A stretch of DNA of 64,000 nucleotides from JAJNBA01 sp963842295 (lineage in GTDB: Bacteria > Actinomycetota > UBA4738 > HRBIN12): NCBI GenBank assembly GCA_963842295.1, contig CAWJFY010000007.1, positions 351,194 through 415,193 on the forward strand, in the 5' to 3' direction. How positions within the stretch are numbered: position 1 is the first letter of the stretch; each line of letters begins with the position of its first letter. Made by a program: the position numbers and the translations under genes. The notes below the pieces were generated by a model that was given only the letters and a program-made list of their open reading frames with translations, was not told the origin of the DNA and did not search any database. Positions 15,870 through 23,936 of the stretch are shown in pieces.

Positions 15870-16097
15870 CTACTTGAACCTGAACACCACGCGCCCTCGC
15901 GTGAGGTCGTACGGCGACAGCTCCACCTTGACCCGGTCCCCCGGAAGGATCCGGATGTAGTGCATCCGCATCTTCCCCGAGATGTGAGCCAGGACCTTGT
16001 GCCCGCTGTACGGCGCATCGAGCTCCACCCGGAACATGGCGTTGGGCAACGGCTCGATGACCGTTCCCTCGGCCTCGATAGCGTCGTCTTTCGGCAC
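15870..16097 (-). CDS. infA: Translation initiation factor IF-1
   Basis: OB-fold factor that occupies the A site during initiation. From GTG 16097 the 75-residue protein reads PKDDAIEAEGTVIEPLPNAMFRV with KMRMHYIRILPGDRVKVELSPYDLTRGR later. An AGGA lies 11 nt upstream. The 3' end is followed by a partial tandem copy of itself (GAACCTACTT twice on the plus strand, 15849-15875). Confidence 0.97.
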   Translation of the reverse strand: MPKDDAIEAEGTVIEPLPNAMFRVELDAPYSGHKVLAHISGKMRMHYIRILPGDRVKVELSPYDLTRGRVVFRFK

Positions 16098-16175
16098 GCT
16101 CCACTGTTTCCTTCGAACGGGTTCTCCTCTGCTGGCCGGACATGCGAACACGGCCTCCAGCAGGGGCGGACGCAT

Positions 16176-16205
16176 AGTATACGGGCGAGCGCTGCGAGAT
16201 GTCCA
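16176..16205 (-). promoter_or_regulatory. Promoter of infA-rpmJ-rpsM-rpsK-rpoA-rplQ
   Basis: Minus-strand TGGACA (16200-16205) and TATACT (16176-16181) are 18 nt apart. The leader of about 70 nt contains an imperfect CTGCTGG...CCAGCAG stem before the infA GTG. Confidence 0.65.
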
Positions 16206-16236
16206 CGAGAATTGGGCTGCAGGCTATCTCGGTCGT

Positions 16237-16998
16237 TCATGCTGGGATCGTCAAGATCTCCGGACCGTCCTCGGTGATGGCGATCGTGTGCTCGAAGTGA
16301 GCTGCGATCGATCCGTCCGTGGTCACGACCGTCCACCCGTCGGCGAGAACCCTGTTCTCCTCGCCTCCGAGGGTGAACATGGGCTCCACGGCGATCGTGA
16401 GGCCGGGCCGAAGCTCCAGGCCCCGTCCCGGCGGGCCCCAGTTCTGGATGAACGGCTCCTCGTGCATGCTCCGGCCGATGCCGTGGCCACCGTATTCCCG
16501 GACCACACCCAATCCCGCGGCATCGGCGACGGACTCGACGGTGTGGCCGATGTCGGAGAGCCTGCCGCCCACCCGGATCGCGTCGATCGCCGCGTAGAGC
16601 GCATGCTCGGTCTCCTTCGCGAGCTTCGCCGCCTCCTCTGACGGCGCCTGGCCGCCCACGAACACCGTCACCGCGGCGTCGCCGTGGAATCCCTCCCAGA
16701 TCGCCCCGAAATCCAGTGAGAGCACCATCCCTTCCTTGAGCTTCCTCGTCCCCGACGGGATCCCGTGGACGATCTCGGCGTCGATCGAGGTGCAGATCGA
16801 GGCCGGGTAGGTTCCCCGGTACCCCTTGAAGGAAGGGATCGCTCCCTGTTCCCGGATGAAACGCTCCGCCACGCGGTCCAGGTCCAGCGTGGAACGCCCG
16901 GGCTCGACCGCAGCCAGCACCGTTTCGATCGTGCCGGCCACGATCCGCCCGGCCTTCCGCATCTTCTCGATCTCGTCGACCGATTTCCGGATGATCAC
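16237..16998 (-). CDS. map: Methionine aminopeptidase type I
   Basis: Removes initiator Met from nascent proteins using two metal ions. 253 residues with the metal ligands in LSLDFGAIWEGFHGDAAVT (two Asp), GGHGIGRSMHEEP (His), PMFTL and the late Glu region HFEHTIAITEDG. No N-terminal zinc-finger extension, so it is the short MetAP type. Overlaps adk by 4 nt. Confidence 0.97.
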   Translation of the reverse strand: MIIRKSVDEIEKMRKAGRIVAGTIETVLAAVEPGRSTLDLDRVAERFIREQGAIPSFKGYRGTYPASICTSIDAEIVHGIPSGTRKLKEGMVLSLDFGAIWEGFHGDAAVTVFVGGQAPSEEAAKLAKETEHALYAAIDAIRVGGRLSDIGHTVESVADAAGLGVVREYGGHGIGRSMHEEPFIQNWGPPGRGLELRPGLTIAVEPMFTLGGEENRVLADGWTVVTTDGSIAAHFEHTIAITEDGPEILTIPA

Positions 16999-17645
16999 TC
17001 GAGACCCTCCAAGACCTGCATGGTTCGCTCGATCACTTCGTCGGGGGTTCCTTCGGCGTCCACCTGGAAGAGCAGGTCGCGCTCCACGTAGAACTGCTCG
17101 AGCGGCGAGGCTTGTTCCCGATACACGGCGATCCGACGCCGCACGGTGAGTTCGTCATCGTCGGCCCGACGCTCGAGCTCGGCGCCGCAGACATCGCAGA
17201 CCCCTTCTTGGGCGGGTGGCTTGAACTCGACATGGTACGTCCGCCCGCAGTTGGGACACGTGTAGCGGCCCAGGAGCCGCCGCACGGCGACCTCACCACC
17301 GACCGAGAACTTGATCACGGCGGAGAGGGGCTCGCCGGCTTCGTCGAGCGCCCGCTCCAGCGCCTCGGCCTGCGCGACGGTTCGTGGGAACCCATCGAGG
17401 ATGAATCCCTTGTCGGCGTCCGGCTCCGCCAGCCGGTCCATGACCATCGAGACGACCACGTCGTCCGGCACGTACTCGCCGCGATCCATGAACGAGCGAG
17501 CGCGGATCCCGAGCTTCGTTCCTCGCTGCACGTGATCGCGCAGGATCTCGCCTGTCGAGATCTGCGGGATCCCGTACCGCTCCGACAGCAGGACCCCCTG
17601 CGTCCCCTTCCCCGCGCCCGGGGGGCCGAGCAGCACGAGCCGCAT
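16995..17645 (-). CDS. adk: Adenylate kinase with zinc-binding LID
   Basis: Interconverts ATP+AMP and 2 ADP. P-loop LLGPPGAGKGTQGVLLSE at residue 4, and AMP-binding region ISTGEILRDHV. The long LID carries two CxxC pairs (YTCPNCGRTYH and GVCDVCGAEL), predicting a structural zinc as in Bacillus and Thermus enzymes. 216 residues. Sits between secY and map in the spc cluster. Confidence 0.97.
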   Translation of the reverse strand: MRLVLLGPPGAGKGTQGVLLSERYGIPQISTGEILRDHVQRGTKLGIRARSFMDRGEYVPDDVVVSMVMDRLAEPDADKGFILDGFPRTVAQAEALERALDEAGEPLSAVIKFSVGGEVAVRRLLGRYTCPNCGRTYHVEFKPPAQEGVCDVCGAELERRADDDELTVRRRIAVYREQASPLEQFYVERDLLFQVDAEGTPDEVIERTMQVLEGLE

Positions 17646-17648
17646 CGG

Positions 17649-18935
17649 CTATCCGAGGAAGCCCTCGTAGTGACGCATCAGCAGCTGGGACTCGATCTGC
17701 TTCATCGTCTCGAGGGCGACGCCCACCGCGATCAGGATCGAGGTGCCGCCGAACGGGAACTGCGCGAGGCTCCAGAACGCGAACACGATCGTCGGGATCA
17801 GCGCGATCACCGCGAGGAAGATCGCTCCCGGCAGTCCGATCCGGATCAGGATCCGGTTCAGGTAGTCCGCGGTCGGGGGGCCGGGCCTGATGCCCGGGAT
17901 GAACCCGCCGTTCTTCCGTAGGTTGTCGGCGGTGCGGGTCGGATCGAACTGGATCGCCGTGTAGAAGTACGAGAAGAAGATGATCAGCATCGCGAGGAGC
18001 GCCATGTAGACGATACTCCGCTGGTTCTGCAGATGGTTCTGGACGAAATTCTGGAACCATTCGGCGTGGTACACGCTCGCCAGCAGCGCCGGGAAGTACA
18101 TGACAGACGTGGCGAAGATGATCGGGATCACACCTGCCTGGTTCACCTTCAGTGGAAGGTACGTGCTCCCACCCGACGTCATCTTGCGGCCGACCACCCG
18201 TTTCGCGTACTGGACCGGCACGCGTCGCTGTCCCTGGTCGACGTAGATCACAGCGACCACGATCGCGAGGCCGATCAGCATGATCGTGATGAACTTGCCC
18301 GTTCCGCCCTGCTCCAGGATCACGCGCCCTTCGAACGGAAGGGTCGAGATCACGCTCGTGAAGATCAGGATCGACATGCCGTTCCCGACACCTCGCTGGG
18401 TGATCAGCTCGCCCAGCCACATGATCAGCGCCGTGCCGGCGGTCATGATCAAGACGATGAACGCGACGTTCGCACCCGTGAACGTGCCTGGGGGGAAGAC
18501 GTCGGGGATGCCGGAGGCCGCCGGATTGTGGAACAGGAACACGAGCCCCGTGGACTGCAGTAGCGCCAGCACGACGGTGACGTAGCGCGTCCACTGGTTG
18601 ATCTTCTTCGTACCGGTCTCCCCCTGCTCCTGCCATTGCTGCAGCTTGGGGATCACGACCGTCATCAGCTGCATGATGATCGAGCTGGTGATGTAGGGCA
18701 TGATCCCGAGAGAGAAGATCGCCAGCCGGGACAGGCCGCCGCCCGAGAACAGGTTGATGATCCCGAGGAACCCTCCGGCGCCCTGACGCTCGAGCTCGCG
18801 TTGCAAGATGCCGATGTCGACCACCGGGACCGGCAGATAGGAGCCCAGCCGGAACACGGCGATGATGAACAGCGTGAACAGGATCTTCGCGCGAAGATCC
18901 GGAACTCGGAACGCGTTCAGGAACGCCTTGAGCAC
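17649..18935 (-). CDS. secY: Protein translocase subunit SecY
   Basis: Channel subunit of the Sec translocon in the plasma membrane, with about ten transmembrane helices over 428 residues. Signature sequences include FSLGIMPYITSSIIMQLM in helix 2 and RGVGNGMSILIF, plus the C-terminal cytoplasmic end MKQIESQLLMRHYEGFLG. Partners: SecE at 46.3 kb and SecG elsewhere. Lies between rplO and adk. Confidence 0.98.
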   Translation of the reverse strand: MLKAFLNAFRVPDLRAKILFTLFIIAVFRLGSYLPVPVVDIGILQRELERQGAGGFLGIINLFSGGGLSRLAIFSLGIMPYITSSIIMQLMTVVIPKLQQWQEQGETGTKKINQWTRYVTVVLALLQSTGLVFLFHNPAASGIPDVFPPGTFTGANVAFIVLIMTAGTALIMWLGELITQRGVGNGMSILIFTSVISTLPFEGRVILEQGGTGKFITIMLIGLAIVVAVIYVDQGQRRVPVQYAKRVVGRKMTSGGSTYLPLKVNQAGVIPIIFATSVMYFPALLASVYHAEWFQNFVQNHLQNQRSIVYMALLAMLIIFFSYFYTAIQFDPTRTADNLRKNGGFIPGIRPGPPTADYLNRILIRIGLPGAIFLAVIALIPTIVFAFWSLAQFPFGGTSILIAVGVALETMKQIESQLLMRHYEGFLG

Positions 18936-18952
18936 GGTCGTCTAAGGGTAGC

Positions 18953-19387
18953 TCAGCTGAGGACTTCGGCGGTCCCTCCGGCCGCTTCGATCTTCTGCTT
19001 CGCCGCCTTCGAGAAGGCGTGCGCCTTCACGGAGAGCTTCTTGTCGAGCTCTCCGCGAGCGAGGACCTTGATCTTCGATCCCTTGTGCGCGAGGCCGTGC
19101 TGGTACAGGGCCTCGGGAGTCACGTCGTCGTCGAAGTACTTGGCCAGGATCTCGACGTTCACCGGCGCGTACTCGACCCGGTTGGGGTTCGTGAAGCCCT
19201 TCAGCTTGGGGACGCGCCGGATGAGAGGCATCTGGCCGCCCTCGAACCCAGCCCTGATCTTGCCGCGGGCGCCCGTGCCTTTCATGCCCCGCCCGGCTGT
19301 CTTGCCACGGGTGCCCGCGCGCCCGCGACCCACCCGGGTGCGTTCCGTCTTCGCGCCCTTCGCGGGGCGGAGGTGATGCAGCTTCAT
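18953..19387 (-). CDS. rplO: 50S ribosomal protein L15
   Basis: 144 residues with the glycine-rich RNA-binding start LHHLRPAKGAKTERTRVGRG, then KGTGARGKIRAGFEGGQMPL and the globular C-terminus around ADDDVTPEAL-like EILAKYFDDDVTPEALYQ. ATG overlaps rpmD by 4 nt. Confidence 0.98.
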   Translation of the reverse strand: MKLHHLRPAKGAKTERTRVGRGRAGTRGKTAGRGMKGTGARGKIRAGFEGGQMPLIRRVPKLKGFTNPNRVEYAPVNVEILAKYFDDDVTPEALYQHGLAHKGSKIKVLARGELDKKLSVKAHAFSKAAKQKIEAAGGTAEVLS

Positions 19388-19569
19388 CGGTCGACCTCCT
19401 CCACGCTCACCAGGTGCCTGACCTTCGCGAGCATCCCCCGGATGTCGGGACGATCCTCCTTGACCACGGTGTGACGGATGCGCCGCAGGCCGAGCCGGCG
19501 GACCGTGTCCTTCTGGTCCTCGGGTCGGTCGATCACGCTGCGGGTCTGCGTCACCCTAAGCTTGGTCAC
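19384..19569 (-). CDS. rpmD: 50S ribosomal protein L30
   Basis: A 61-residue L30 with KLRVTQTRSVIDRPEDQKDTVRRLGLRRI in its conserved order and NKTVV-like HTVVKEDRPDIRGMLAKVRHLV. It begins 14 nt inside the end of rpsE. Confidence 0.97.
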   Translation of the reverse strand: MTKLRVTQTRSVIDRPEDQKDTVRRLGLRRIRHTVVKEDRPDIRGMLAKVRHLVSVEEVDR

Positions 19570-20158
19570 CGTAGACCTCCGTCAGAGCTTCGGCGCGAGC
19601 CGCTTGCGCGTGCGCCTCGGCGGCCGCCACCGCCTCGAGCATCGGCTTGGGCGCCACCTGATGATCCTCGCGATCACGCATCAGCGCGACCTCGTGAGGC
19701 TTGCGCAACGCCTTCAGCCCTGCCTCGGCCGCCTTCACGATGTTGATCTGGTTCGAGGAGCCCATCGATTTCGACAGGATGTCCTTGATGCCGGCCGCCT
19801 CGACGAGCGCCCGGACCGGACCGCCGGCGATGACACCGGTCCCCGGTGCGGCGGGCTTCAACAAGACGCGACCCGCTCCCGCCTGACCAACGATCTCGTG
19901 CGGGATCGTCGTCCCCATCATCGGGACCTCGAACATCTTCCGCCGCGCCAGCTCGACGCCCTTGGCGATGGCGGCAGGCACCTCCTTGGCCTTGCCGTAG
20001 CCGACGCCGACGCGGCCCGCGCCGTCGCCCACGACGATCAGCGCGGCGAACGAGAAGCGTCGGCCGCCCTTCACGACCTTCGCCACCCGGTTGATGAAGA
20101 TGACCCGCTCCTCGTACGGGCTCTTCTCTTGGTCCCTCGCGTCATAGCGTCGCGACAT
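19556..20158 (-). CDS. rpsE: 30S ribosomal protein S5
   Basis: Small-subunit protein for decoding fidelity and mRNA unwinding. 200 residues. The dsRBD-like start EERVIFINRVAKVVKGGRRF includes the spectinomycin loop without an obvious resistance change. GVGYGKAKEVPAAIAKGVE and GTGVIAGGPVRALVEAAGI follow, with an Ala-rich tail of about 30 residues. Start ATG shares one base with the rplR stop. Confidence 0.98.
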   Translation of the reverse strand: MSRRYDARDQEKSPYEERVIFINRVAKVVKGGRRFSFAALIVVGDGAGRVGVGYGKAKEVPAAIAKGVELARRKMFEVPMMGTTIPHEIVGQAGAGRVLLKPAAPGTGVIAGGPVRALVEAAGIKDILSKSMGSSNQINIVKAAEAGLKALRKPHEVALMRDREDHQVAPKPMLEAVAAAEAHAQAARAEALTEVYGDQA

Positions 20159-20511
20159 CAGATCTGGAGTCCTCCCTCTCTCGCACCCTCGGCGACCGCG
20201 GCGACACGGCCGTGGAACCGCCGCCCGCCCCGGTCGAACACGACCCGCTCGATCCCCGCGCCCTTCGCCCGATCGGCGATCAGCTTGCCGACCGCCTTCG
20301 CGCGATCGGTCTTGCCGTTCGTGCCGTCGATCTCCGCGTCGGACGCAGAGGCGAGCGTCGCGGCCTCGCGATCGTCGATCAGCTGCGCATAGATGTGGCG
20401 GTTCGAGCGGTACACGGCCAGGCGCGGCCGCTCCGCCGTCCCCGCAACTTTCTTGCGCACGCGCGCGTGACGGCGGACGCGCGCTTCGCGCCTCGCTTTG
20501 GCGTCCATCAC
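20158..20511 (-). CDS. rplR: 50S ribosomal protein L18
   Basis: 5S rRNA-binding protein of 117 residues. RRHARVRKKVAGTAERPRLAVYRSNRHIYAQ and the C-terminal RVVFDRGGRRFHGRVAAVAEGAREGGL match the family closely, with conserved spacing. Overlaps rplF by 4 nt. Confidence 0.98.
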   Translation of the reverse strand: MMDAKARREARVRRHARVRKKVAGTAERPRLAVYRSNRHIYAQLIDDREAATLASASDAEIDGTNGKTDRAKAVGKLIADRAKGAGIERVVFDRGGRRFHGRVAAVAEGAREGGLQI

Positions 20512-21059
20512 GCGGTCGCCCCCTTCGCTGCCTTCCCGGCCTTCTTGCGGACATACTCGTTCTCGTAGCGGATCCCCTTGCCCTTGTACGGCTCGGGCTT
20601 CCGGATCTTGCGGATGTTGGCGGCGACCTCGCCGACCTGCTGCTTGTCGTTGCCCCGCACCACGACCTGGGTCGGGATGGGGACCTCGAACTCGATACCC
20701 TCCGGCTGAGGCACGAGGACGGGGTGTGAGTAACCGACCTGGAGCTCGACGTCGCTGCCCTTGAGCACGGCGCGGTAGCCGACGCCCACGATCTGCAGCC
20801 GCTTCTCGAAGCCCTTGGTGACCCCTTCGACCATGTTGGCGAGGAGCGATCGCGTGAGCCCATGCAGACTGCGGCTGAACCCGATGTCGTCGGGCCGCTC
20901 CACCCGTGCGGCGCCCTCCTCCGTGAGGATGCGCATGGTCGGGTGCATGGTCTGGGAGAGCTCACCGCGGGGACCGCGAACGGTCACCACGTTGACGTCG
21001 TCGACCTTCACCTCGACCCCATCCGGGATCTCCACGGGTCGTCTTCCGATCCTGCTCAT
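20508..21059 (-). CDS. rplF: 50S ribosomal protein L6
   Basis: Large-subunit stalk-base protein with two tandem repeats over 183 residues. MSRIGRRPVEIPDGVEV at the N-terminus and the C-terminal RKPEPYKGKGIRYENEYVRKKAGKA are diagnostic. Followed by rplR. Confidence 0.98.
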   Translation of the reverse strand: MSRIGRRPVEIPDGVEVKVDDVNVVTVRGPRGELSQTMHPTMRILTEEGAARVERPDDIGFSRSLHGLTRSLLANMVEGVTKGFEKRLQIVGVGYRAVLKGSDVELQVGYSHPVLVPQPEGIEFEVPIPTQVVVRGNDKQQVGEVAANIRKIRKPEPYKGKGIRYENEYVRKKAGKAAKGATA

Positions 21060-21077
21060 GCCTTCACTTCTCCACCA

Positions 21078-21506
21078 TCACCAGACGTAGGCCAGCACTT
21101 CGCCACCGAAACCCCTTCGAGCCGCTTCCTTGTCGGTCATCACGCCTTGCGAGGTCGAGATGATCGCGATGCCGAGCCCCCCTTGCACACGCGGGAGCTC
21201 GTCGCGACCGCGGTAGATCCTTCGCCCGGGCTTCGAGATGCGCCTGAGCCCGGTGATCGCCCTGCGCCGCCTCACCCCGTACTTCAGTCGGATCCGGAAG
21301 GCTTGATGCACGCCCTCGCCCTCCCGTCCGTAGCCGATGATGTATCCCTCCGCATCCAGGATCTTCAGCACCGAGTCGGAGAGCTTCGACACGGGTGCCA
21401 CCAAGTCATCCTTGTACGCAAGGTTCGCGTTCCGGATCCTGGTCAGTAGGTCCGCGACCGGATCGGATACGTTCGAGGAGAACTTCGTCGCCGTCTTCGT
21501 CACCAT
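21078..21506 (-). CDS. rpsH: 30S ribosomal protein S8
   Basis: 16S central-domain binding protein and usual translational repressor of the spc operon. SDPVADLLTRIRNANLA and the C-terminal GLGIAIISTSQGVMTDKEARR-like block are conserved. At 142 residues it has about 10 extra N-terminal residues; the initiator overlaps rpsN by 7 nt, so an internal start is possible. Confidence 0.97.
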   Translation of the reverse strand: MVTKTATKFSSNVSDPVADLLTRIRNANLAYKDDLVAPVSKLSDSVLKILDAEGYIIGYGREGEGVHQAFRIRLKYGVRRRRAITGLRRISKPGRRIYRGRDELPRVQGGLGIAIISTSQGVMTDKEAARRGFGGEVLAYVW

Positions 21507-21685
21507 GAGGCTTTGGTCACCCCCGGCAGCTCGCCCAGGTGCGCGAGCTCACGGAAACAGATCCTGCACAGCAGGAACTTGCGGTAGACCGCCCTGGCGC
21601 GGCCGCACCGCATGCACCGCGTGTAGCCCTGCACGCGGAACTTCGGCTGCTTCTTCTGCTTGTTGATGAGTGCTGTCTTCGCCAT
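21500..21685 (-). CDS. rpsN: 30S ribosomal protein S14, zinc-binding type Z
   Basis: A 61-residue short S14 with two CxxC pairs (YTRCMRCGRAR and LLCRICFRELA) that hold zinc, and the end LPGVTKASW. This C+ form is the usual one in Actinobacteria and Firmicutes. The ATG at 21685 was chosen. Confidence 0.98.
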   Translation of the reverse strand: MAKTALINKQKKQPKFRVQGYTRCMRCGRARAVYRKFLLCRICFRELAHLGELPGVTKASW

Positions 21686-21695
21686 GGTCTCGTCC

Positions 21696-22277
21696 TCAGC
21701 TCGCTTCCGCCGCCACCTGGGCGAACGGGAAGCCCAGGGCGGCAAGCAAGGCTCGTCCCTCGTCATCGGTCTCAGCCGTGGTCACGATGGTGATGTCCAT
21801 GCCCGTGACCTTCAGCACCTTGTCATAGTCGATCTCCGGGAAGATCAACTGCTCGGTCACGCCGAGCGTGTAGTTGCCGTGCCCGTCGAACGCTGCCGGG
21901 CTGAGACCCCGGAAGTCTCGGATGCGCGGGAGCGCCAACGATACGAGCCTATCCACGAACTCCCACATGTAGGCGCCCCGGAGCGTCACCTTGGCGCCGA
22001 TCGCCATGCCCTCGCGGAGCTTGAAGCCCGCGATCGACTTGCGGGCCTTCGTGACGACCGCTTTCTGCCCGGTGATCGTGGCCAGATCCTCGAGCGCGGC
22101 GTCGAGGAGGCGCCCGTCTTTGACGGCCTCGCCGACGCCCATGTTGATGACGACCTTCTCGACGCTGGGCACCTGCATCAAGTTGGCGAGTCCCAACTGC
22201 TCCTTGAGCATCGGAACCAGCTCCTCCCGATACCGCTTCCGGAGGCGTGGCGTGTAGTCGTCCGTCTTCGCGCTCAT
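21696..22277 (-). CDS. rplE: 50S ribosomal protein L5
   Basis: 5S rRNA and P-site tRNA contact protein, 193 residues. LMQVPSVEKVVINMGVGEA, KARKSIAGFKLREGMAIGAKVTLR (two parts) and the C-terminal MDITIVTTAETDDEGRALL are diagnostic. A 12-residue N-terminal extension precedes the conserved core. Confidence 0.98.
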   Translation of the reverse strand: MSAKTDDYTPRLRKRYREELVPMLKEQLGLANLMQVPSVEKVVINMGVGEAVKDGRLLDAALEDLATITGQKAVVTKARKSIAGFKLREGMAIGAKVTLRGAYMWEFVDRLVSLALPRIRDFRGLSPAAFDGHGNYTLGVTEQLIFPEIDYDKVLKVTGMDITIVTTAETDDEGRALLAALGFPFAQVAAEAS

Positions 22278-22615
22278 GACATCTCCGTCTCACACTTGCG
22301 ACAGAACCGAACCTTCCGGTCACCCTCGATCCGATGCCCGATACGGGTCGCCTTGCCGCAGGCCGAACACACGACCTGCACGTTCGAGATGTCCACGAAC
22401 ATCTCGGCGTCGATGATCCCCCCCTGCTGAAGCTGCTGGGAGCTGCCGCGAGCGCGACGGCCGGACGAGCGCTGGTGTTTCTTGGCCAGCGCAACGCCGT
22501 CCACCATCACTCGGCCCTCGCGAGGAAGCACGCGCACGACCCGGCCCTCCCGGCCGCGGTCCTTGCCCGAGATCACCCGGACCGTGTCGTCTCTCTTGAT
22601 GTCGACTCCTGGCAT
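22274..22615 (-). CDS. rplX: 50S ribosomal protein L24
   Basis: Assembly-initiating protein with a KOW motif: IKRDDTVRVISGKDRGREGRV. 113 residues. The C-terminus contains VVCSACGKATRIGHRI and a final CRKC, four cysteines that suggest a zinc ribbon as in some L24s. Overlaps rplE by 4 nt. Confidence 0.97.
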   Translation of the reverse strand: MPGVDIKRDDTVRVISGKDRGREGRVVRVLPREGRVMVDGVALAKKHQRSSGRRARGSSQQLQQGGIIDAEMFVDISNVQVVCSACGKATRIGHRIEGDRKVRFCRKCETEMS

Positions 22616-22617
22616 CG

Positions 22618-22989
22618 CTACAGCACCTCCGGAGCGAGCGAAACGATCTTCATGTACCGCTTGTCGCGGAGCTCTCGGGCCACCGGTCCGAAGATCCGTG
22701 TCCCTCGCGGGTTCCTCGAATCGGGTGTGAGGAGGACCACGGCGTTGTCATCGAACCGGATGTAGGAGCCGTCGGGGCGCCTGCGCTCTTTCGAGGTTCG
22801 CACGACAACGGCTTTCACGACCTCGCCCTTCTTGACGCCACCGCCGGGGAGAGCGTCCTTGATCGTGCCGACGACCGTATCGCCGATGCTCGCGTAGCGC
22901 CGGGCGGAGCCGCCGAGCACGCGGATCACCAGGAGCTCTTTCGCTCCCGTGTTGTCCGCCACGCGGCATCGTGTCTCTTGCTGGATCAC
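22618..22989 (-). CDS. rplN: 50S ribosomal protein L14
   Basis: Inter-subunit bridge protein. From GTG 22989: IQQETRCRVADNTGAKELLVIRV, then VKAVVVRTSKERRRPDGSYI and the end SLAPEVL. 123 residues, normal. The GTG overlaps the rpsQ stop by 4 nt. Confidence 0.98.
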   Translation of the reverse strand: MIQQETRCRVADNTGAKELLVIRVLGGSARRYASIGDTVVGTIKDALPGGGVKKGEVVKAVVVRTSKERRRPDGSYIRFDDNAVVLLTPDSRNPRGTRIFGPVARELRDKRYMKIVSLAPEVL

Positions 22990-23261
22990 TTCGCCTTCTC
23001 CACGATCTCGACGAGCCGCCAGCGCTTCGTCTTCGACAGTGGCCGCGTCTCCACGACGCGCACGCGGTCGCCCACATGCGCATCGTTGGACTCGTCGTGC
23101 GCCGAGAGCTTCTTCGAGCGGCGCACCGTCTTGTCGTAGAGGGGATGCCGGAAGGAGCGGTCGATCCGAACGACGACGGTCTTGTCCATGCCGTCCGAGA
23201 CCACCACACCGGTCCGCACCTTGCGGCGACCGCGCTCCTGCGTCAACTGCTCGTCGCTCAC
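22986..23261 (-). CDS. rpsQ: 30S ribosomal protein S17
   Basis: OB-fold 16S-binding protein of 91 residues. RKVRTGVVVSDGMDKTVVV, RSFRHPLYDKTVRRSKKL and GDRVRVVETRPLSKTKRW are canonical. Overlaps rpmC by 4 nt. Confidence 0.98.
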   Translation of the reverse strand: MSDEQLTQERGRRKVRTGVVVSDGMDKTVVVRIDRSFRHPLYDKTVRRSKKLSAHDESNDAHVGDRVRVVETRPLSKTKRWRLVEIVEKAK

Positions 23262-23518
23262 TGCTCTTTCTCCGCTCTTGGCTCAGTCGGCGCCTGCTTG
23301 GCCGCGGCCGCGGCCGAGGTCGCCTCGATGTCACGTTCCCGCATCACCGTGGCGACCCGTGCGATCTCGTGCCGGATCTTCTTGATCGACGACGAGTCGT
23401 CGAGCTGCCCGGTCGCGAGCTGGAACCGCAGGTTGAAGAGCTCTTCCTTCGCGGATTCCGCGCGCTCCACGAGCTGTTCGTGGGTCAGCTCGCGAAGCTC
23501 GGCGGTCTTGCTCGCCAT
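23258..23518 (-). CDS. rpmC: 50S ribosomal protein L29
   Basis: Tunnel-exit protein that helps dock SRP and trigger factor. LRELTHEQLVERAESAKEEL and FNLRFQLATGQLDDSSSIKK are diagnostic. At 86 residues it has an Ala/Glu tail of about 20 residues beyond the typical length. Confidence 0.97.
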   Translation of the reverse strand: MASKTAELRELTHEQLVERAESAKEELFNLRFQLATGQLDDSSSIKKIRHEIARVATVMRERDIEATSAAAAAKQAPTEPRAEKEQ

Positions 23519-23522
23519 CGCT

Positions 23523-23936
23523 CTACTCCCCCACCCTCGTGATGAACTTGGTTCTGATCGGCAACTTGTGCTGGGCTCGACCCATCGCTTCGCGAGCGAG
23601 CGACTCGTTCACTCCGGCCAGCTCGAACATCACCCGGCCGGGTTTCACGACCGCGACCCAACCCTCCGGATTCCCCTTGCCCGACCCCATCCGGGTCTCC
23701 GCCGGCTTCTTGGTGACGGGTTTGTCCGGGAAGATCGTGATCCACACCTTCCCACCGCGGCGGATATGCCGCGTGATCGCGACGCGGGCTGCCTCGATCT
23801 GGCGGTTGGTGATCCACCCAGGCTCCATCGCCACGATCGCGTAGTCGCCCGACTGGATGTCGGTGTGACCCTTCGCCAGACCGCGCATGCGGCCACGGTG
23901 CTGCTTCCGGTGCTTCACACGCTTCGGCGCGAGCAT
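23523..23936 (-). CDS. rplP: 50S ribosomal protein L16
   Basis: Binds near the A-site tRNA elbow. 137 residues: MLAPKRVKHRKQHRGRMRGL and the later MGSGKGNPEGWVAVVKPGRV are invariant landmarks. The rpsC stop shares one base with its start. Confidence 0.98.
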   Translation of the reverse strand: MLAPKRVKHRKQHRGRMRGLAKGHTDIQSGDYAIVAMEPGWITNRQIEAARVAITRHIRRGGKVWITIFPDKPVTKKPAETRMGSGKGNPEGWVAVVKPGRVMFELAGVNESLAREAMGRAQHKLPIRTKFITRVGE

